NCBI RefSeq assembly: GCF_904849725.1
Contig: NC_058523.1
Location: 206,983,689-207,047,688 of the forward strand
Reading direction: 5' to 3'
DNA: 64,000 nt
Origin: Hordeum vulgare subsp. vulgare
Lineage: Eukaryota; Streptophyta; Magnoliopsida; Poales; Poaceae
In this document: positions 1 through 10,897 of the stretch, in pieces
How positions within the stretch are numbered: position 1 is the stretch's first letter
Layout of the letters: every line of letters begins with the position of its first letter
Notes under the pieces: generated by a model
Told to the model about the DNA's origin: nothing
What the model saw: only the letters and a program-made list of their open reading frames with translations
Database searches by the model: none
Program-made: the position numbers and the translations under genes

Positions 1-2
1 TC

Positions 3-5
<3 letters not shown>

Positions 6-56
<51 letters not shown>
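6..56. repeat. (TA)n microsatellite
   Basis: About 25 uninterrupted TA units open the window. Nothing coding is visible. Sequence 57-107 between this tract and the CACTA end is unclassified. Confidence 0.95.
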
Positions 57-60
<4 letters not shown>

Positions 61-120
61 GTATTTTGTGTACGAAACAACACATGGTTCCGGTAATATT
101 CGCACGATGGTGCTAGAAAA

Positions 121-292
121 TATACTTAGCAGTAGTGTTGGATTGGTTCCAGCGCTACTGCTAAGTTAGCAGTAGGCTGGTTCTAACCCGACGCTACTGC
201 TAAATGACTTGGATATTTAGCACTAGCGTTGGGTTAGAACCAGCGCTACTGCTAACTTAGCAGTAGCGCTGGAACCAATCCAGCGCTACTGC
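121..292. repeat. CACTA left subterminal repeat array
   Basis: Repeated words of the form TTAGCAGTAGYGYTGG and their reverse complements CCAGCGCTACTGCTAA recur about seven times in both orientations. In CACTA elements such arrays are transposase-binding sites. The same words recur at the right end (6217-6425). Confidence 0.85.
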
Positions 293-724
293 TACCACTC
301 GTTAACCTGACCCAAAATCCCCTAACTCCCCATGTCCCTCCACTTCTTCCCTCTCCCCCTCTCCCACGCGCGCTCCACTCCCCATGTCGCCGTCGCAGCC
401 CGCCGGAGCCCTCCTCGCTCACCGGAGTCCTCCCCCTCCAAGCCTCCCCGCTCCGGTAAGCCCCCGCCGCCAATGTTGCGCCTCTGCTCACCCCCAATAT
501 TGCGCCTCTCCTCTCCCCCTGGCCAACCACGCCCCCAATGTTGCACCTCTCCTCGCCCCCAATGCTGAGGTCATCGGTGCTTGGGGCGTCACCAGAGGTG
601 GTTTCTTCCCCAAGAACAAGCACCAGTACGGGCTCAGTCTGCCTCTGTCCCTCCTCTATTTCGAGTGGGAGGTAGGGGAGGGCCTGCTAGTGGGTTAGTA
701 AGCTGAATAAAATAACAATAAAGA

Positions 725-1405
725 AGAAGAATAAAATATGTTAGTGTTAGGTTATTAGTGCTAGGTTATTAGTGTTAGTAAGTTAGCGCTAGGTTATTAG
801 GTTTACAAAGAAGAAGAAGAAAATAAGTTAGTGCTAGGTTATTAGGGTTAGTAATATTTAGAAAGAAGAAGAAGAAGAAGAAAGATGTACAAAAATAAGT
901 AAATAAGAATAGGAAAAAGGAAAAGAAGAAGGAGAAGAAGAAGAACAAGGACAACAAGAGGAGGAGAACAAAAGAACAAGAATAAGAAGAAGAAAAAGAG
1001 GAGAAGACGTGAAGAAGAGAAAAAATAGAAGAAGAGTACAAGTCGAAGAAAAATAGGATAAGAAGAAGAGGAGAAGAAAATAATAATAATAATAAGAAGA
1101 AGAAGAGCAGAAAAGGAAGAAGAAGAGGAGGAGAAGAAGAAATAGAGGAGATTAAGAAGAGGAGAAGAAAAGAAGAAGAAGAAGAAGAAGAAGAAGAAGA
1201 AGAAGAAGAAGAAGAAGAAGAAGAAGAAGAAGAAGAGAAGAAAAGAAGAAAAAGAGGAGAAGTAGAATAAAAAGAGGAGAAGAAAAGAAGAAGAAGAAGA
1301 AGAAGAAGAAGAAGAAGAAGAAGAGAAGAAAAGGAAGAAGAGGAGGAGGAGAAGAAGAAATAGAGGAGAAAAAGAATAAATTAGAGGAGGATAAGAAGAA
1401 ATAGG
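725..1405. repeat. Purine-rich (GAA/GAAGAG)n tract inside the CACTA element
   Basis: About 680 bases with almost no pyrimidines on the plus strand, including near-perfect (GAA)n runs at about 1165-1235 and 1286-1325. Open frames crossing it on the minus strand encode only low-complexity Ser/Phe/Leu sequence. Long polypurine-polypyrimidine tracts can form triplex DNA. Confidence 0.9.
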
Positions 1406-1602
1406 TTAGCTAGCGTGCTAGGTTAAATCTGTTTTTTTGCTTGATAAGTTTGTGTTAATTCATATATTGTTTGTGTTAATTCAATGTGCTCTATTTTTGC
1501 TTGCTAAGTTTGTGTTAATTCATCACATATTGTTTTGTGTTAATCAGAATGTGTCTGAGTGGCCTATGTTTTGCCGGAATGTTAATCATTTCCGTTCGAG
1601 CA

Positions 1603-1713
1603 AATTTTAGGTGCTCCATATGTCCACTTTTTAGCTAAGGTCATGCCAAAAATTTCCGTGAATTTTGGCATGACTTGTGCTAGAAACTAGGACATATGGA
1701 GTGCCCTAGAATT
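1603..1713. repeat. Imperfect long palindrome upstream of the CACTA ORF
   Basis: The left arm contains GGTGCTCCATATGTCC and the right arm GGACATATGGAGTGCC. Nearer the centre, TCATGCCAAAA pairs with TTTTGGCATGA. The outer ends AATTTTAG and CTAGAATT also pair. It lies about 115 bp before the first ORF start and may be a cis element or the relic of a small inserted palindrome. Confidence 0.75.
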
Positions 1714-1826
1714 GCTGGAAAGGGGAATGAATAAACATTCCGACCAAATATAGTCCCCCCTTCTATTATTCATGTTAATTGGCCTAGAATTAAACTATTA
1801 TACTTAAATACTCGTAGGAAATTAAT

Positions 1827-3405
1827 ATGTCTAGACACAACGAAGCCGGGTGTTCTGGTCGCCAGGAAGAAGACAATTTTGAGGAAGCATCATTTTTTTG
1901 ATTACCTGGACCAATGGGACATGTGGCAATGAGACCAACCCCGACAGCGACACTGCCACCGGTCGCGATAGTGGCACCAGCACCAAGACCGCGATGATGT
2001 TGATGTACCCGGTGAAGGACCGAAGCCGAAGAGGGCAAGAAAACCAAAAGCGCTCGGCACTAGAAAAATGGTGGTCACGGCGATGCACCCCATGAAATTA
2101 GAGCCAACGGCGCCTGAGTCAGCGTGCAACTGCTATGGCAATCAACTAGGATGCATCCTCAGGGAAACCGCCAACATCAGCGACAAAAAGTTAAAGAAGA
2201 CACGACATAGGGAGCAGACGCTCCTAACGAAGTTGTACAATAGGTTCTTGTTCCCCGGGCGCACTCAAAAAAAACTTTCGTGTGATGATGAACCCATGAC
2301 AAAGATAAACAACAAGGCAATGGTGACGTTCACCAATGCCTTGTCTGCCTGGAAAGTAAGGGTGAAAAAATCGATTCTAAACAATGAACCGTGGTCCAAG
2401 ATTCATGCTGACAATCCGTCACTAATGGAAAAGACTTCAAAAAATTCAAGGAGACTTGCGCTAAGAAGAAGCGCAGCAAAAGTCGGAGAAAATGAAGGAG
2501 CTACAGGCCAGGAACACGCCTGTCCACTGCCTCGGAAGCCGTGGTTACGAGGGGGAGAGGCGTGTATGGGCCAAGGAGGACGCCGAACGTGAAAGTCAGG
2601 GAATCTCAGACCCCTTGGCGGAGTTCACCGACCCGTGGGAGCGTGACTGGATCAGGGCCCATCACAAGTGGGACCCCATCGGTAAGGTCTTTTCCACGGA
2701 CCCGAACACGAGGGAGTTCATGAGACTACTGGTAATTGTTCTATTACCACCTTATATTAATTATCTTCCAATAAATTCAACAACAAGTTTTGTCACATTT
2801 ATAAACCATCCACGTTCCTTTTGCAGAAAGAGCAGCATCAAAAGGCAGCCGAAAGCGACGAGTTTTCTCAGTCTTCGGCGAGGCCCAAGTGGGACAACCC
2901 GTTCAACCGGGCCCTGAACATAATTAAAAATGCTTTGTCGGACAAACCTCCGTCTTACGGACATGTGCACGGTGTCGGAGATGGCGCATCGTGGATGAAG
3001 TGGTACCATGAGAAGCTGGAGGAAAAAAAATCAGAGACGACAGCTTTCTCAACATACCATCAACGAGAAGTTCACGCAAGCAGTCGATAAGAGCAAAGTT
3101 GAGACCAAAGAAGAGCTGGCCAAGGTAATCGGCGATAAGGTCAATGCAGTTGTGGCAGCTTCCTTGGACCAATTGGTTCCGGCAGTTTTTGAGTTTGTGT
3201 GGAGGAAACCAGAAAAAGGGACAGAGGACTTTCCCCACTCAACTTTGTCGGGAGAAATTCGGCGAACATCGGACCACCAGCACCTGCTCACGCAACCACA
3301 CATCCTCCCGTACCTGGTCTCGCTCCGGTTCATAGCAGCCCGTCCTCCGTCTCTGGCGTGCTCGGCGGGGCTTCGCCTTTGGCGGAGCTTGACACCATCA
3401 CAATA
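1827..3405 (+). pseudogene. CACTA transposase-type ORF (plant Ptta/En/Spm family), broken
   Basis: Reading from ATG 1827 there is an acidic N-terminus. After at least one frame change comes a basic PKRARKPKALGTRKM stretch just before 2068, then a conserved core with NKAMVTF-like residues (2305-2360) and a DPLAEFTDPWERDWIRAHHK segment (about 2620-2670), typical of plant En/Spm transposase-like proteins. An intron with good borders (GTAATTG to TTTTGCAG) lies at 2732-2826. After it the frame continues with KWDNPFNRALNI and GDGASWMKWYHEKLEEKK. Frame changes near 2490 and 3040 show it is not intact. The protein would bind the element's subterminal repeats and terminal inverted repeats. Family assignment is from motif memory. 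Confidence 0.7.
2732..2826 (+). other. Probable intron in the CACTA transposase-type gene
   Basis: Donor ACTG/GTAATTG and acceptor TTTTGCAG/AAAGAG flank a T-rich 95-bp segment with stops. The conserved protein sequence continues on both sides. Confidence 0.7.
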
Positions 3406-3468
3406 ATTACGCATCATACACTGTTCACCAGCATGTCTATATAGTCTTCTCTTTCACTTGCCTTTCAG

Positions 3469-5473
3469 ATGTCTGACGTCGTAGTCATGTCTTCGCGGGC
3501 CGACGAAACCCCGTGCACCCTACTGTACGATGTCAACGGCCAGAAGCTGGACGTGGGAAAGACAACGATCATGAAGCCGAAGGACTGCATGCTCCCCAAC
3601 CGACAGATGCCCCATGGCGTCTTCAAAGTTTGCGTGGCCAGTATGAAAGTGGGCTTCGAGGATTTGCCTCTTCTGACACTAGTCGATGATGACGAAACCC
3701 CTAAACAGATTGGTGCATGCAAGAGCTGCATCTTGCCTTGGTCGAAGACTCACCTTCGTGTCGAGGCGCCTGGTAGCACACCAACGAAAACTCCTCAACA
3801 AGGTATGAACACCACCCCACCTACCCAATTACCTGCACCTGTCGCGGCGGGTGATAGCGGTCGACGCGGCGAGGGAGAGCCTCCATTAGTGCCAGCTGTC
3901 GTCGCTCCCGTTGAAGAAGCAAATGCTGATGATGTCATGGAGGAGGATGCTGATGACCCTAACCAGTATATCAATACTGGCTATGACGATGCTCGGGAGT
4001 ATGACTCAGGCTATGAGCTTGGAGATGACTTGATAATGTATGAATTGCCAGAGCCGCAACGTCATACGAGTGATTGCAAAAAGTCTCTCTTCATGCGATC
4101 CTTGCAGGAGACGCCTCCAGATGCCGCCTCTACCCAGCAAGAACAACACAGGGGTCGTCCGCTTGTAATTAGCCCGGCGACACTGGGGTGGTGGTTAGGG
4201 CAGGTATGGCGGGCTCATTACCACAACCCACCAAGAAGCGAAGGAGGAGACCGGAGAAGAAAGGATCTAAAGGTGCCAGAGCTGCTTCAAGCAGCCAGCC
4301 ACCTCTAAAGTCTCGAGAGGTAGACAAAATACCTGTCGTAGGTGCGGATCGTTTCCATGTCACCGGAAACCCAATCCTACCTCAGAAAGAGCTAGAGAAC
4401 ATACATCACAATGATCTAAGGAGACTTCGTGATGATGTGTTGTCCATAGAGAGAAGACTTCTCAGCACGGAAAAACCAGGATAGTACCCGCTTTACCCAG
4501 CTCAGGTTCTGGGTGCGATATCATACGTCAACGGATGGCCCGCGGATAAGTTCATCCCGCGATTTGACTACATCTACGACATGTTCCACATGACTAAGCT
4601 GGATTTTGAGTTTATCCGCCTGTATGCGATGTATCTCAACTACATCATCACGCGCGAGAACATAGAATATATCTGCGTCGCGGACCTGTACTTTATGCAC
4701 GAGAGCTTGTTGGCAGTCTGCAAAGAGCACCATGACTATGCGAGCAAGTACATCGGCGATTTCATGATCGCTAATAAGGACAAGGAAACGATTCTCATGC
4801 TTTATTATCCCACGTAAGTCATCTGCTGATATCCTTTCGTAAGTTCTGATAATTCCTTTGCAACCATTGAGGCTAATTTGAGGTGTACCTATTGTGCACG
4901 GCGGGGGGGGGGGGGGGGGGGCTTCCTCATCTGTCTGTACCCACAATACTCCGATGCTTTCTACTTGGACTCATCGAATAACATCGAGAAAAAGGATTAC
5001 GCGCACATAAAGAGTGTTCTCGATAGTGCCTTGATAACCTTCAACCTTACTAGTGGATATATCAAGGTGAAAAGTACAGGAATCAAGTGCCAGCTTTCGG
5101 CCATAAGACCGACTTCTGGTGCATCCAACAACCAAACACTAGTAAGGTTGATGGATTCCACCTCATGCATCACATGATCAAGTACAGAAGGGATAATCAA
5201 CGCCTTCGCATGTCAGCTAATTTCGGCGATGCCGAGTTTGTCAACTGGGCCACAAGCATAGGAACGATACCGGATCATCGAATCTGAACTGAGTTTTATC
5301 AAATACAATGTGAACTTGACCAAGTGATCATGAAGCAGGTCGTCGAACAAGGAGGGATGTTCTTACATGGGCCAATGAGGTGGGAGAATGTCCGAGAACT
5401 GCTACGCGCTCAGCGTATGGACCTAAAGCCTTTCAACCAGCTCGGGTCGTTCATCCTTGACTATGAAGATTGA
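3469..5473 (+). pseudogene. CACTA second ORF: DUF8039-like N-terminus and Ulp1-like C-terminus, broken
   Basis: From ATG 3469 a 279-codon open stretch contains MLPNRQMPHGVFKVCVASMK and a PKQIGACKSCILPW-like motif, typical of the DUF8039-type region in grass CACTA ORFs. An acidic linker follows. After a frame change near 4190 the sequence resembles Ulp1/C48 peptidase-like tails of grass transposons (RFDYIYDMFHMTKLDFEF at about 4560-4620, PQYSDAFYLDSSN near 4945, FGHKTDFWCIQQPN near 5090). Where Ulp1 peptidases have a catalytic Cys, this copy reads KVDGFHLMHHM, so peptidase activity is doubtful. A likely donor GTAAGT is at 4815. The acceptor region is damaged and runs into a G homopolymer at 4903-4921. 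The stop is at 5471-5473. Confidence 0.7.
4903..4921 (+). repeat. Run of 19 G inside the CACTA second ORF
   Basis: An uninterrupted G homopolymer sits at the expected intron acceptor/exon junction of the Ulp1-like region. It breaks the reading frame. Length may be unreliable in the assembly. Confidence 0.9.
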
Positions 5474-6216
5474 GGCGCCGACATGGAGGAGTGATTGGCG
5501 ATGACAATGTGTGTTTATAATTAGTACTAACTGCTCTCTATGAACTAGCGTATACGTCGGTCTAGTTAATTAGTTTTGTATGAGGAAGTTCGTTATTTAT
5601 GTTTACTGCTTGTATTCTGCTAACTATGCCTCTTTGTGTTTCTCAAGTACATTATGTTGCATATTATATATCGTTGCTAATCAACTTACGATGCAGGTAC
5701 ATAGGTCGGAGATGGCGAAAGGTTGCTACGCCATATTCATTGGGAGGGTTCCAGGAGTGTACGACCACTAGCCACATGCTCAGGCCCAGGTGGACAGGTA
5801 CCCGGGCACTAGCCACAGAGGGTTCGACAGCACAGCTGAAGAGGAAATGAGTTACTTGAGGTGGATGCCACGGCAAGAGACGGAGCGAAATCGGTGCCTC
5901 AAGAAGTACTGCATAGTCGCGCTCTTGCTCATGTCGATCGCTCTTCTCTTCTACATGATGCTTTAGATAGGGATGATGAAACTTGTGGGTGTGCCATGAC
6001 TTGTGTATATCGCTATTTTCGAGATTTGATGATATTTGTGTTGGATAACGATATATGTATTGGAGAATGATGATGATTGTATAAATGACGAGACTACTTT
6101 ATGTGTATGATATGGTGAGAATAATGCATGTTTATTATGATACGATGAAAGTACTGTTTAGAGCATGCACAAATACGTAGAGGGGGCATAAATACTACGA
6201 CAATTAAATACTGAAA

Positions 6217-6435
6217 GCAGGAACATTAGCAGTAGTGCTGGAATATTAGCATTAGTGTTGGCTTAGCAGTACCGCTTTATTTATTCCAGTGCTACTGCTA
6301 ATGTAGATACGAGTAACGCTTTAAATCCAGCGCTACTGCTAATAGGTTAGCTGTAGCGTGTTAGCAGTAGTGCTGCCCCCGGTGCTACTGGTAAGGGAAA
6401 AACAAGCGCTACTGGTAGGCTTTCTCTTAGTAGTG
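6217..6435. repeat. CACTA right subterminal repeats and terminal inverted repeat
   Basis: Words such as TTAGCAGTAGTGCTGG and CCAGCGCTACTGCTAA recur. The segment ends in CTTAGTAGTG, the reverse complement of CACTACTAAG. Region 5474-6216 before it is non-coding 3' flank of the transposon ORF with no other recognisable feature. Confidence 0.85.
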
Positions 6436-7029
6436 AAAACGGGCCCCTACCGTAAACGCCGAGCGGATCGCTTGGAACCTGTTCCAGAACACTGACCCTG
6501 AAGGTTTTTCTTTAAACAGATTTCCATCCGGGAAGTATTTTGCCCGGAGGAGCTCCCCCGAGAGTACCCACTCGTTTTGGTCTAAGCGCCACCACCACTT
6601 CGTAAGGAGGACTACATTCATAAGCTTGGAATTGATGATCCCCAAGCCTCCAATTTTTTTTGGCCTACACACCGCCACCCATTTGACCAAATGGTATTTC
6701 CTTTGATGGCAGTTCCCTTCCCAAAAGAACCTGGAGCGCGGTGTGTCAAACTTGGCGTGAAACCATCCGCCAGTAAGAACATTCCCATCGTGAAGAGTGG
6801 AAGGGAGGAGAGGCTGGAGTTAGTAAGGATCAACCTAGCCGCCGACGACTTAAACCTCCCACGCCATGGGCTAACCCCATTCGCCACTTTGCCATAAAGT
6901 GGCTCCCACTCGGAGATTGACAATTTCTCATGGGAGATCGGGAGGCCTAGGTACTTAATCGGGAAGCCTACAAACTTGCAATTAAGTAGGTTTGCAACAT
7001 GCGTGCTCTCTTGGTGTCCAATTCCCATG
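6436..7029 (-). pseudogene. LINE (non-LTR) reverse transcriptase, C-terminal part, downstream half
   Basis: Minus-strand frames read GFPIKYLGLPISHEKLSISE, then PWRGRFKSSAARLILTNSSL and WVAVCRPKKIGGLGI. These are hallmark blocks of the region after the catalytic motifs in plant L1-type ORF2. Frames shift at least once (near 6650). The upstream part of the same gene lies beyond Copia-1 at 23228-23521. The downstream end is cut at 6435/6436 by the CACTA element, just after the ARF of a VGARF motif. Confidence 0.85.
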
Positions 7030-8126
7030 TGTTAAATTGTGATCCAAATTCTATCGTATTAGACTAGACGTAGTACAAACGGTGTGGGCCTTTGCGTTGG
7101 TACCGACGCGGACGAGCACAACTCGTTTACTTGTCCTCCAAGGACTCTCATGTATTTCCCCTCATATATACTACATGTAGTCGCACCTAAAAACGTTATG
7201 TCGTCTCGTGCTTGTAATACTCCACCCTCATAGTGATTGCGCCTTCGTGCGTCCATGGTTTTCTCCCACTAGCAAAAAAACCCGTGCGTTGCAAGGGAAG
7301 AGAAAATAACACACGCTTTGAACGCAATATATTTTCACATGGCATCACATTTGTGTTGTCGACGATGGCCTCAGTGCTCACACAACGAACACGTGTTTGA
7401 ATGTACAATCACTCGGAATAAGATGAGAAATATGTTGTTTCTCCCCGCGAGATTTTCCAAAGGTGTGCATGTGTGGTTAACGATGTTTTCTTTCCTCTCA
7501 ATTTGGTTTTAATTTAATGGATATTTATTGCAATTCGTATGGTCGCCGGAAAGAGAGGAAAAAAAAGGACCGTGCACTACAGATTAAGTTTGCATCAAAA
7601 ATAATATTTAAGAAGTATTCAACAGCTAAAAATAACATTCTATTTAGATTCTACACATTTTTTCAATCAAATTTCATATATAACATGTTAAAATCGGAGT
7701 TACGGTTTAAAAGATATGGATAATTTTGTTTTAGATAAAATATGGATTGATTAACTAAAAAGTCAGGGTTTTTTTGTTAAAACAAAAAAACGTTTCGGCT
7801 AACTTACATAGGAACAGCGGGTTGATTACCTAAAACATCAGGGATTTTTATGAAAAATGCAAAAAAAACGGTTCGGCTGTGACTAAAAGATGAACTGCGG
7901 ATTGATTATGTAAAATTGTGAGGATTTTTCTGCAAAATGACAAAAAACGGTTCGTTCTGACTTAAAATTGGACCGCGGGTTAATTACATGAAACTGCGAG
8001 GGCTTTTCTGCAAAATGACCGACGACGGACGTCGGAAACGCTGCGCGTTTTATTATTAGGGGAGATAAGAATTTCCACGTAAAAATCCGTGTCTCTCGTA
8101 TCTTATTGATCTCGTTTTATCTAAAA
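7030..8126 (+). repeat. Copia-1 5' LTR (interrupted by a Helitron)
   Basis: It begins TGTTAAATTGTGATCC and runs to about 8126, where the 3' LTR's terminal GTAACA is mutated to CTAAAA. Without the 797-bp Helitron it is about 300 bp, matching the 3' LTR. Confidence 0.88.
7269..8065 (-). mobile_element. Non-autonomous Helitron, 797 bp, inserted in the Copia-1 5' LTR
   Basis: On the minus strand the element starts TCTCCCCTAATAATAAAA, preceded by A. It ends with a GC-rich hairpin region (CCCTTGCAACGCACGGG), a T-rich spacer and CTAG followed by T. This is the Helitron pattern: 5' TC, 3' hairpin plus CTRR, insertion between A and T, no target duplication. The 3' LTR of Copia-1 (about 23163-23182) shows the uninterrupted site, aligning base for base with CTCCCA/TAAGAATTTCCACG here. 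No protein is encoded. The hairpin stem has lost one base relative to the common grass CCCGT/ACGGG form. Confidence 0.88.
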
Positions 8127-8128
8127 AG

Positions 8129-8141
8129 TGGTATACACGGG
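8129..8141 (+). other. Copia-1 primer binding site (degenerate)
   Basis: TGGTATACACGGG directly after the 5' LTR resembles the initiator-tRNA-Met site TGGTATCAGAGC used by most plant copia elements. Confidence 0.6.
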
Positions 8142-8777
8142 TGAGGTTCTACGGTATACCACATTTGAGATCGAGATCGACAGAGATTAGGGTTCCGACG
8201 CGTGCGCCGTCGCACGCGTCTGTGGATCGGAGACCGACAGGAACTCTGCTGCTGTGGGCCGCCGTACGCTGCTGTGTCATATAAGCCGAGGCCGTTGCTG
8301 TTCCCCGTCTCGATCTATTTTTCTTCGATCGCCAGGAGCGCCTCGTGCCTAGGACCCATCCCCGAGTACCGAGGCCGCCGTTGTTCTGCTGCTACACCCT
8401 GTTGCTGCTGCTTCATGCACCATCGCGTCAAATCTGCCGTTCCCGCTGCGTTGTACCAGAGGAAAACATTGTCCGCTGGCTGCTGCGACTATTCCACCAA
8501 TACATCCATCCATCAGCACCTGAACATATACTAATACAAAGTACTAGTATCAAGACCTGGCACTAGATCCGGCTGCTAAATCCATCCACCGATCGTACTG
8601 AACAGCTTGACACGTGAAGTTGTGTTTGTTTTTTGAATTATTACTACATCCGGCTGCTACATCTACCCGAGAGCTATCAGGTGTTATTTTTCTTCAGTTT
8701 CGTTGCTCGCATTAATTAATTCTGTCAAGAATTTTCTACTGGACTGTACTACTTTGTGTACACAGATTTATCTACTC
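8142..8777 (+). other. Copia-1 untranslated leader
   Basis: Non-coding sequence between the primer binding site and the gag start. Open frames of about 70-110 codons cross it but show no retroelement motifs. Confidence 0.6.
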
Positions 8778-9867
8778 ATGGCATCCATGAAGTACGACCT
8801 TCCGTTGTTGGATCGTGACACAAGGTTTACCTTATGGCAAGTCAAGATGCGAGCGTTGTTGGCACAGGCCAACTATGATGATGCACTGGATAGTTTTGGG
8901 AAAAATAGAATTGAGGATGAAACTGCTGAAGAGAAAACAAGGGATCGTAAGGCTTTGTCACAAATTCAACTTCATTTGCATAATAATATTTTACAGGAAG
9001 TTTTGAGCGAGGAAACTGCCGCCGCTCTATGGTTAAAGCTGTAAGAGATTTGCATGACAAAAGATCTCACCAGCAAGATGCATCTGAAACAAAAAATTAT
9101 TCATGCACAGGTTACCCGAGGGAGGTAATGTTTTGACTCATATTTCACAATTTAAAGAGATCATATCCGATCTAGCTGCAATGGAGGTTACGTCTGATGA
9201 AGAAGATACTGCTTTAATGTTACTTTGTTCACTTCCAAGTTCTTATACCAATTTTCGAGACACCATATTATACAGTTGTGATACTCTCACGCTTAATGTA
9301 GTTTATGAAGCTTTGAACTCTAAGGAGAAGATGAAATTAATGGTGCCTCATGATGGTTCAAGTTCATCCCAAGCCGAAGGATTATCTGTTCGTGGCGGGA
9401 CAAAGGAGAAGAACTCACATAATGGAAACAGTGGCAAAAGTAAGAACGGCCAGAGGGGCCGGTCACAATCCAGAGACAAGAAGCAGTCTTGCAAGTATTG
9501 CAAGACAGACGGGCATGACATCGCAGAATGTTTCAAGTTGCAGAACAAGGAAAAGAGGAATGGTACGTATAAACCGAAAGGTAACAAACAAGGTGAGAAT
9601 TCTGCTAATGTTGCTCGTGATGATAGTTCCAATGATGCTCTTGTTGTTATTGCTGGATGTGTTGAGAACAATGATGAGTGGGTACTTGACACTGCATGTA
9701 CTTACCATATGTGCCCGCATAGAGATTGGTTTACTACTTTTGATTCTACTACTGCCGTTGGTTCCGTTTTGGGTTTTGATAATTCACCATGCAAGATTGA
9801 AGGCATAGGTTCCATTCGAATCAAGATGTTTGATGGCACAATCAGAACTTTGACAGATGTTCGGTAA
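8778..9867 (+). pseudogene. Copia-1 gag and protease region
   Basis: The protein starts MASMKYDLPLLDRDTRFTLW at ATG 8778, a typical copia gag N-terminus of the UBN2 type. A stop at 9042 and a frame change before 9103 break it. The second segment has a zinc knuckle CKYCKTDGHDIAEC (C-x2-C-x4-H-x4-C, about 9490-9531) that would bind RNA in virus-like particles. It ends with a retropepsin active site reading WVLDTACTYH, where DTA replaces the usual D-S/T-G. A TAA stop at 9865-9867 separates it from the integrase segment. Confidence 0.9.
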
Positions 9868-10897
9868 ATTCCGAAGATGAAGAGAAATCTTATCTCTGTG
9901 AGTGCCCTTGATGCAAAGGGGTACAAGTATTCAGGTGGAGATAGCGTTTTGAAGGTCACCAAAGGTTCTCTCATTGTGATGAAAGGTGACTTAAGTTCGA
10001 CCAATGGTCTTTATTACCTTCGAGGTTCTAAAGTTTCAGATAACGCTACTCCGGCTATTTCAAAGAATTCTGGTTGTGATGCTTCTAACCTTTGGCATAT
10101 GCGTCTTGGACATATGAGTGAACTTGGTTTGGCAGAGTTAAATAAGAGAGGTCTTCTTAAAGGATATCAAACTGGTAAATTGAAATTTTGTGAGCATTGT
10201 ATCTTCGGCAAGCACAAGAGGGTGAAGTTCAACACTTCGACTCATACAACTGAAGGTATTCTTGATTATGTCCATTCTGATTTACGGGGAGCATCTCGCA
10301 AAAAGTCACTAGGTGGTGCTAGTTACATGTTGACTATTATTGATGACTATTCGAAAAAGGATTGGCCTTATTTCTTGAAGCATAAATGGCAAGATTTCTC
10401 AGCTTTTAAGAAGTGGAAGATTATGATTGAGAGACAAACTGAAAAGAAGGTAAAAATACTTCGCACTGATAATGGTATTGAATTATGTTCTAAGTAATTT
10501 GGGAATTATTGCAAGTCTGAAGGCATTGTCAGACACCACACCGTTCCTTATACTCCTCAACAAAACGGTGTTGCTAAGCGTATGAACATGACCATTATTT
10601 CCAGAGCCCGTTGCATGTTGTCCAATGCAGGTTTGCATAGGCGTTTTTGGGCTGAGGCCGCTTCCACTGCTTGTTATCTCATCAACCGTTCACCATTTAT
10701 TTCTCTTAATAAGAAAAATCCAATTGATGTATGGTCTGGTTCACCTGCTGATTATTCACAGTTGAGAGTTTTTGGTTGCAATGCTTATGCTCATGTTGAT
10801 AATGGAAAGTTGGACCCTAGGGCGGTTAAGTGCATGTTTCTTGGTTATAAATCTGGTGTTAAAGGTTTTAAATTGTGGAATCCTGAAACACAAAACA
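9868..10897 (+). pseudogene. Copia-1 integrase region (5' part of pol)
   Basis: Continues in frame with KRNLISVSALDAKGYKYS, then the zinc-binding LWHMRLGH with CEHCIFGK (GAG-pre-integrase), HSDLRG with the first catalytic Asp and RTDNG with the second. A TAA at about 10495 interrupts it. At the third catalytic position the motif reads QQNGVAKRMN; related elements have Glu where Lys stands, so the DDE triad is lost. The segment ends at 10897, where the Angela-type element is inserted within LWNPETQN. The frame is open across the junction once that insertion and one AAACA copy are removed. Confidence 0.9.
10893..10897 (+). other. Target site duplication AAACA, left copy
   Basis: AAACA at 10893-10897 matches AAACA at 19500-19504, exactly flanking the Angela-type element. 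Confidence 0.95.

Larger units (their letters stand above)
108..6435 (+). mobile_element. CACTA (En/Spm superfamily) DNA transposon, decayed
   Basis: The right end reads CACTACTAAGAGAAAG on the minus strand (6420-6435), the classic CACTA terminus. The left end, TGGTGCTAGAAAA at 108-120, is a degenerate version of the same terminus. Both ends carry many direct and inverted copies of a TTAGCAGTAGCGCTGG-like word, as is usual for Triticeae CACTA elements. Between them lie a transposase-type ORF with an intron and a second ORF ending in an Ulp1-like region, both on the plus strand and both broken. The right end sits directly in LINE sequence. The left boundary is less secure because I see no matching 3-bp target duplication and no LINE sequence to its left. 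Confidence 0.8.

Noticed and set aside
775..1041. Ser/Phe-rich minus-strand frame
   Set aside because: Translation of the polypurine GAA tract; low complexity only.
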